This document shows, piece by piece, positions 62,793 through 64,000 of a DNA stretch of 64,000 bases (position 1 is its first letter; each line of letters starts with the position of its first letter). The stretch comes from Yersinia enterocolitica subsp. enterocolitica. Lineage in GTDB: Bacteria; Pseudomonadota; Gammaproteobacteria; Enterobacterales; Enterobacteriaceae. The stretch is from the NCBI RefSeq assembly GCF_901472495.1, contig NZ_LR590469.1, positions 186,001-250,000 on the forward strand. The letters are read 5' to 3'. Made by a program: the position numbers and the translations under genes. The notes under the pieces were generated by a model, which was not told the origin of the DNA, did not search any database, and saw only the letters and a program-made list of their open reading frames with translations.

Positions 62793-63683
62793 TTAGCGTG
62801 GTTTGAACAAAAATTTCCCCAGCGTCACCAAAACCACTGCAGAAACAATAACAGCTAACGCGCACCATTCCGTGGTGGATAGACTTTCACCGGCAAAACC
62901 AATACCCAATAATACTGCAACTACCGGATTTACATAGGCATAGCTGGTTGCAACAGCGGGGCGGACATTTTTCAGCAAAAACATGTAAGCACTGATAGCC
63001 AGCATGGAACCAAAAACAATCAAATAGAGTAGTGAGAGGATTCCTCCCATTGAGGGCATTTGATTGAGCTCTTCGCCGCTTAATGCACTGGCAAGTAACA
63101 GAACAACGCCAGCAACCAGCATTTGTGCTGCACCAGACATCGCTCCACTTGGCAACGCCAGCCGTGAGCTCCAAACCGAGCCGAATGCCCAACTGGCTGA
63201 CGCCAGTAATATCAACATCGCACCCAGTGGGTTACCTAATAAGTTACTGCCGGTATTGAGTAATATAATGCCCACTAACCCGAGAGCAATGCCCGACCAT
63301 TCCAGCTTAGTATTACGCATTCCCCATAACATACTGAAACACAAAGTGAATAATGGAACGGTCGCGACCATAACGGCAGCAATACCGGAGGGGACATGTT
63401 GGTGTTCTGCAATGGTGACCAACCCATTACCGATAGCCAATAATAAAACACCAATTGCGCTGGCCCCCATCCATTGGCGCAAAGTCGGCAGAGCATGACC
63501 GCGAATAGCCAGGAAGCTGAACAGTAAGACTCCGGCAATCAGGTAGCGTAATCCCGCCATCATCAACGGTGGCCAGCTTTCGACCCCGATTCGAATGACC
63601 AGATAGGTAGAACCCCAGACGAAGTATAAGGTGAACAGTGAACCGACTAGCAACCACAGATTACGGTTATTTTGCTTCAGCAT
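62793..63683 (-). CDS. yedA: EamA/DMT-family exporter, YedA type
   Basis: 296 residues with ten predicted helices in two EamA repeats. The N-terminal FVWGSTYLVIRIGVESWPPL and the C-terminal VRPAVATSYAYVNPVVAVLLG are the standard DMT motifs; the overall sequence resembles E. coli YedA (306), a putative metabolite or drug exporter. Start 63683 (MLKQNNRN) has AGGAA upstream. Single gene. Confidence 0.85.
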   Translation of the reverse strand: MLKQNNRNLWLLVGSLFTLYFVWGSTYLVIRIGVESWPPLMMAGLRYLIAGVLLFSFLAIRGHALPTLRQWMGASAIGVLLLAIGNGLVTIAEHQHVPSGIAAVMVATVPLFTLCFSMLWGMRNTKLEWSGIALGLVGIILLNTGSNLLGNPLGAMLILLASASWAFGSVWSSRLALPSGAMSGAAQMLVAGVVLLLASALSGEELNQMPSMGGILSLLYLIVFGSMLAISAYMFLLKNVRPAVATSYAYVNPVVAVLLGIGFAGESLSTTEWCALAVIVSAVVLVTLGKFLFKPR

Positions 63684-63963
63684 AGTTATTCAATAGGAAA
63701 GGAACAGTAAAACAGAGATGTATCAGTAAACATGAGAATAGTGATCGTTACCAAAGGTTTTTATTATTTTTTTACGTTTTAATTTTTCGTCTAAAATTTT
63801 CATTAAAACAGAGAGTTATTCTTATGGTTAACAACTGCCGGGTTAATAGACAGTGACAAAAGCTACTCTTCTCAAGAAAGCAAAAATTGCTTCAGGCATG
63901 ATGCATAAAATCAGGTGGCTCAACTGAGCTTATATGACAATTATCAGACAAGGTGAGTGATTT

Positions 63964-64000
63964 ATGGGGCCGATGGAGAGTCAGATTAGAATACGCATTA
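63964..64000 (+). CDS. Start of an unidentified gene (runs off the right edge)
   Basis: ATG at 63964 opens MGPMESQIRIRI, and is preceded by AAGGTGAG at 6 bp, a strong ribosome-binding site. Only 12 codons are in the window, so the product cannot be named. The 280 bp between it and yedA hold AT-rich promoter-like sequence only. Confidence 0.45.
   Translation, partial: MGPMESQIRIRI

Noticed and set aside
1..64000. CRISPR arrays, tRNA or rRNA genes, prophage or toxin-antitoxin cassettes
   Set aside because: No regularly spaced repeats, tRNA-like cloverleaf ends or phage structural genes were noticed on reading; the undescribed systems expected here reduce to the orphan ATPase, the PhnD-like protein and small membrane proteins.

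Overview
This window looks like the chromosome of a Yersinia species from outside the plague/pseudotuberculosis group, or a close relative. The evidence is the protein sequences, which are close to E. coli but consistently distinct, the presence of ERIC elements, and four copies of a roughly 167-bp imperfect palindrome matching the Yersinia palindromic (YPAL) repeats. The species is not decided from sequence alone. No rRNA, tRNA, CRISPR array or prophage was seen.

Region 1 (1-32.7 kb) follows the E. coli 17-18 min order almost gene for gene. It holds galT-galE, modF-modE, acrZ, modABC, ybhA, pgl, bioA and bioBFCD, uvrB, ybhK, moaACDE, ybhL, ybhRSFG-cecR and rhlE. The molybdenum theme is strong: molybdate uptake (modABC), its regulator (modE), a ModE-type operator before modA, a second operator of the same length before moaA, and a Moco-type RNA leader directly upstream of moaA. 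Intruders into this order are a CPBP protease gene, an orphan UrtE-like ATPase between bioD and uvrB, and a VF530-family gene after uvrB. Readable control sites are a GalR operator (galE), a BirA operator (bioA/bioB), and an SOS box plus paired DnaA boxes (uvrB).

At 32.75-33.66 kb an internally deleted IS4-family element sits inside what looks like the rhlE terminator. Immediately beyond it gene order switches to genes I associate with E. coli 47-48 min (dusC, pbpG, yohP, dld; later yehS and osmF-yehYXW), so the remnant marks a synteny breakpoint.

Region 2 (33.7-46.5 kb) is a mixed stretch: dusC, an unrecognised exported protein, small membrane proteins including a clear YohP, pbpG, dld, a CYTH class IV adenylate cyclase, yajD, a suppressor-of-fused domain protein, a GlsB/YeaQ protein, a PhnCDEE transporter with a good Pho box, and yehS.

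Region 3 (46.6-61.3 kb) is transport-rich: the complete urea transporter urtABCDE behind a near-perfect sigma-54 promoter and an NtrC-like site, then sseA, a Gfo/Idh/MocA oxidoreductase, a fatty acid desaturase, the OsmF-YehYXW osmoprotectant-type importer, and a PhnD-like protein without a signal peptide. The tail (61.3-64 kb) holds a YPAL element, a short-chain dehydrogenase and LysR pair fused by one deletion, a small membrane protein, a YedA-type exporter, and the first codons of an unidentified gene.
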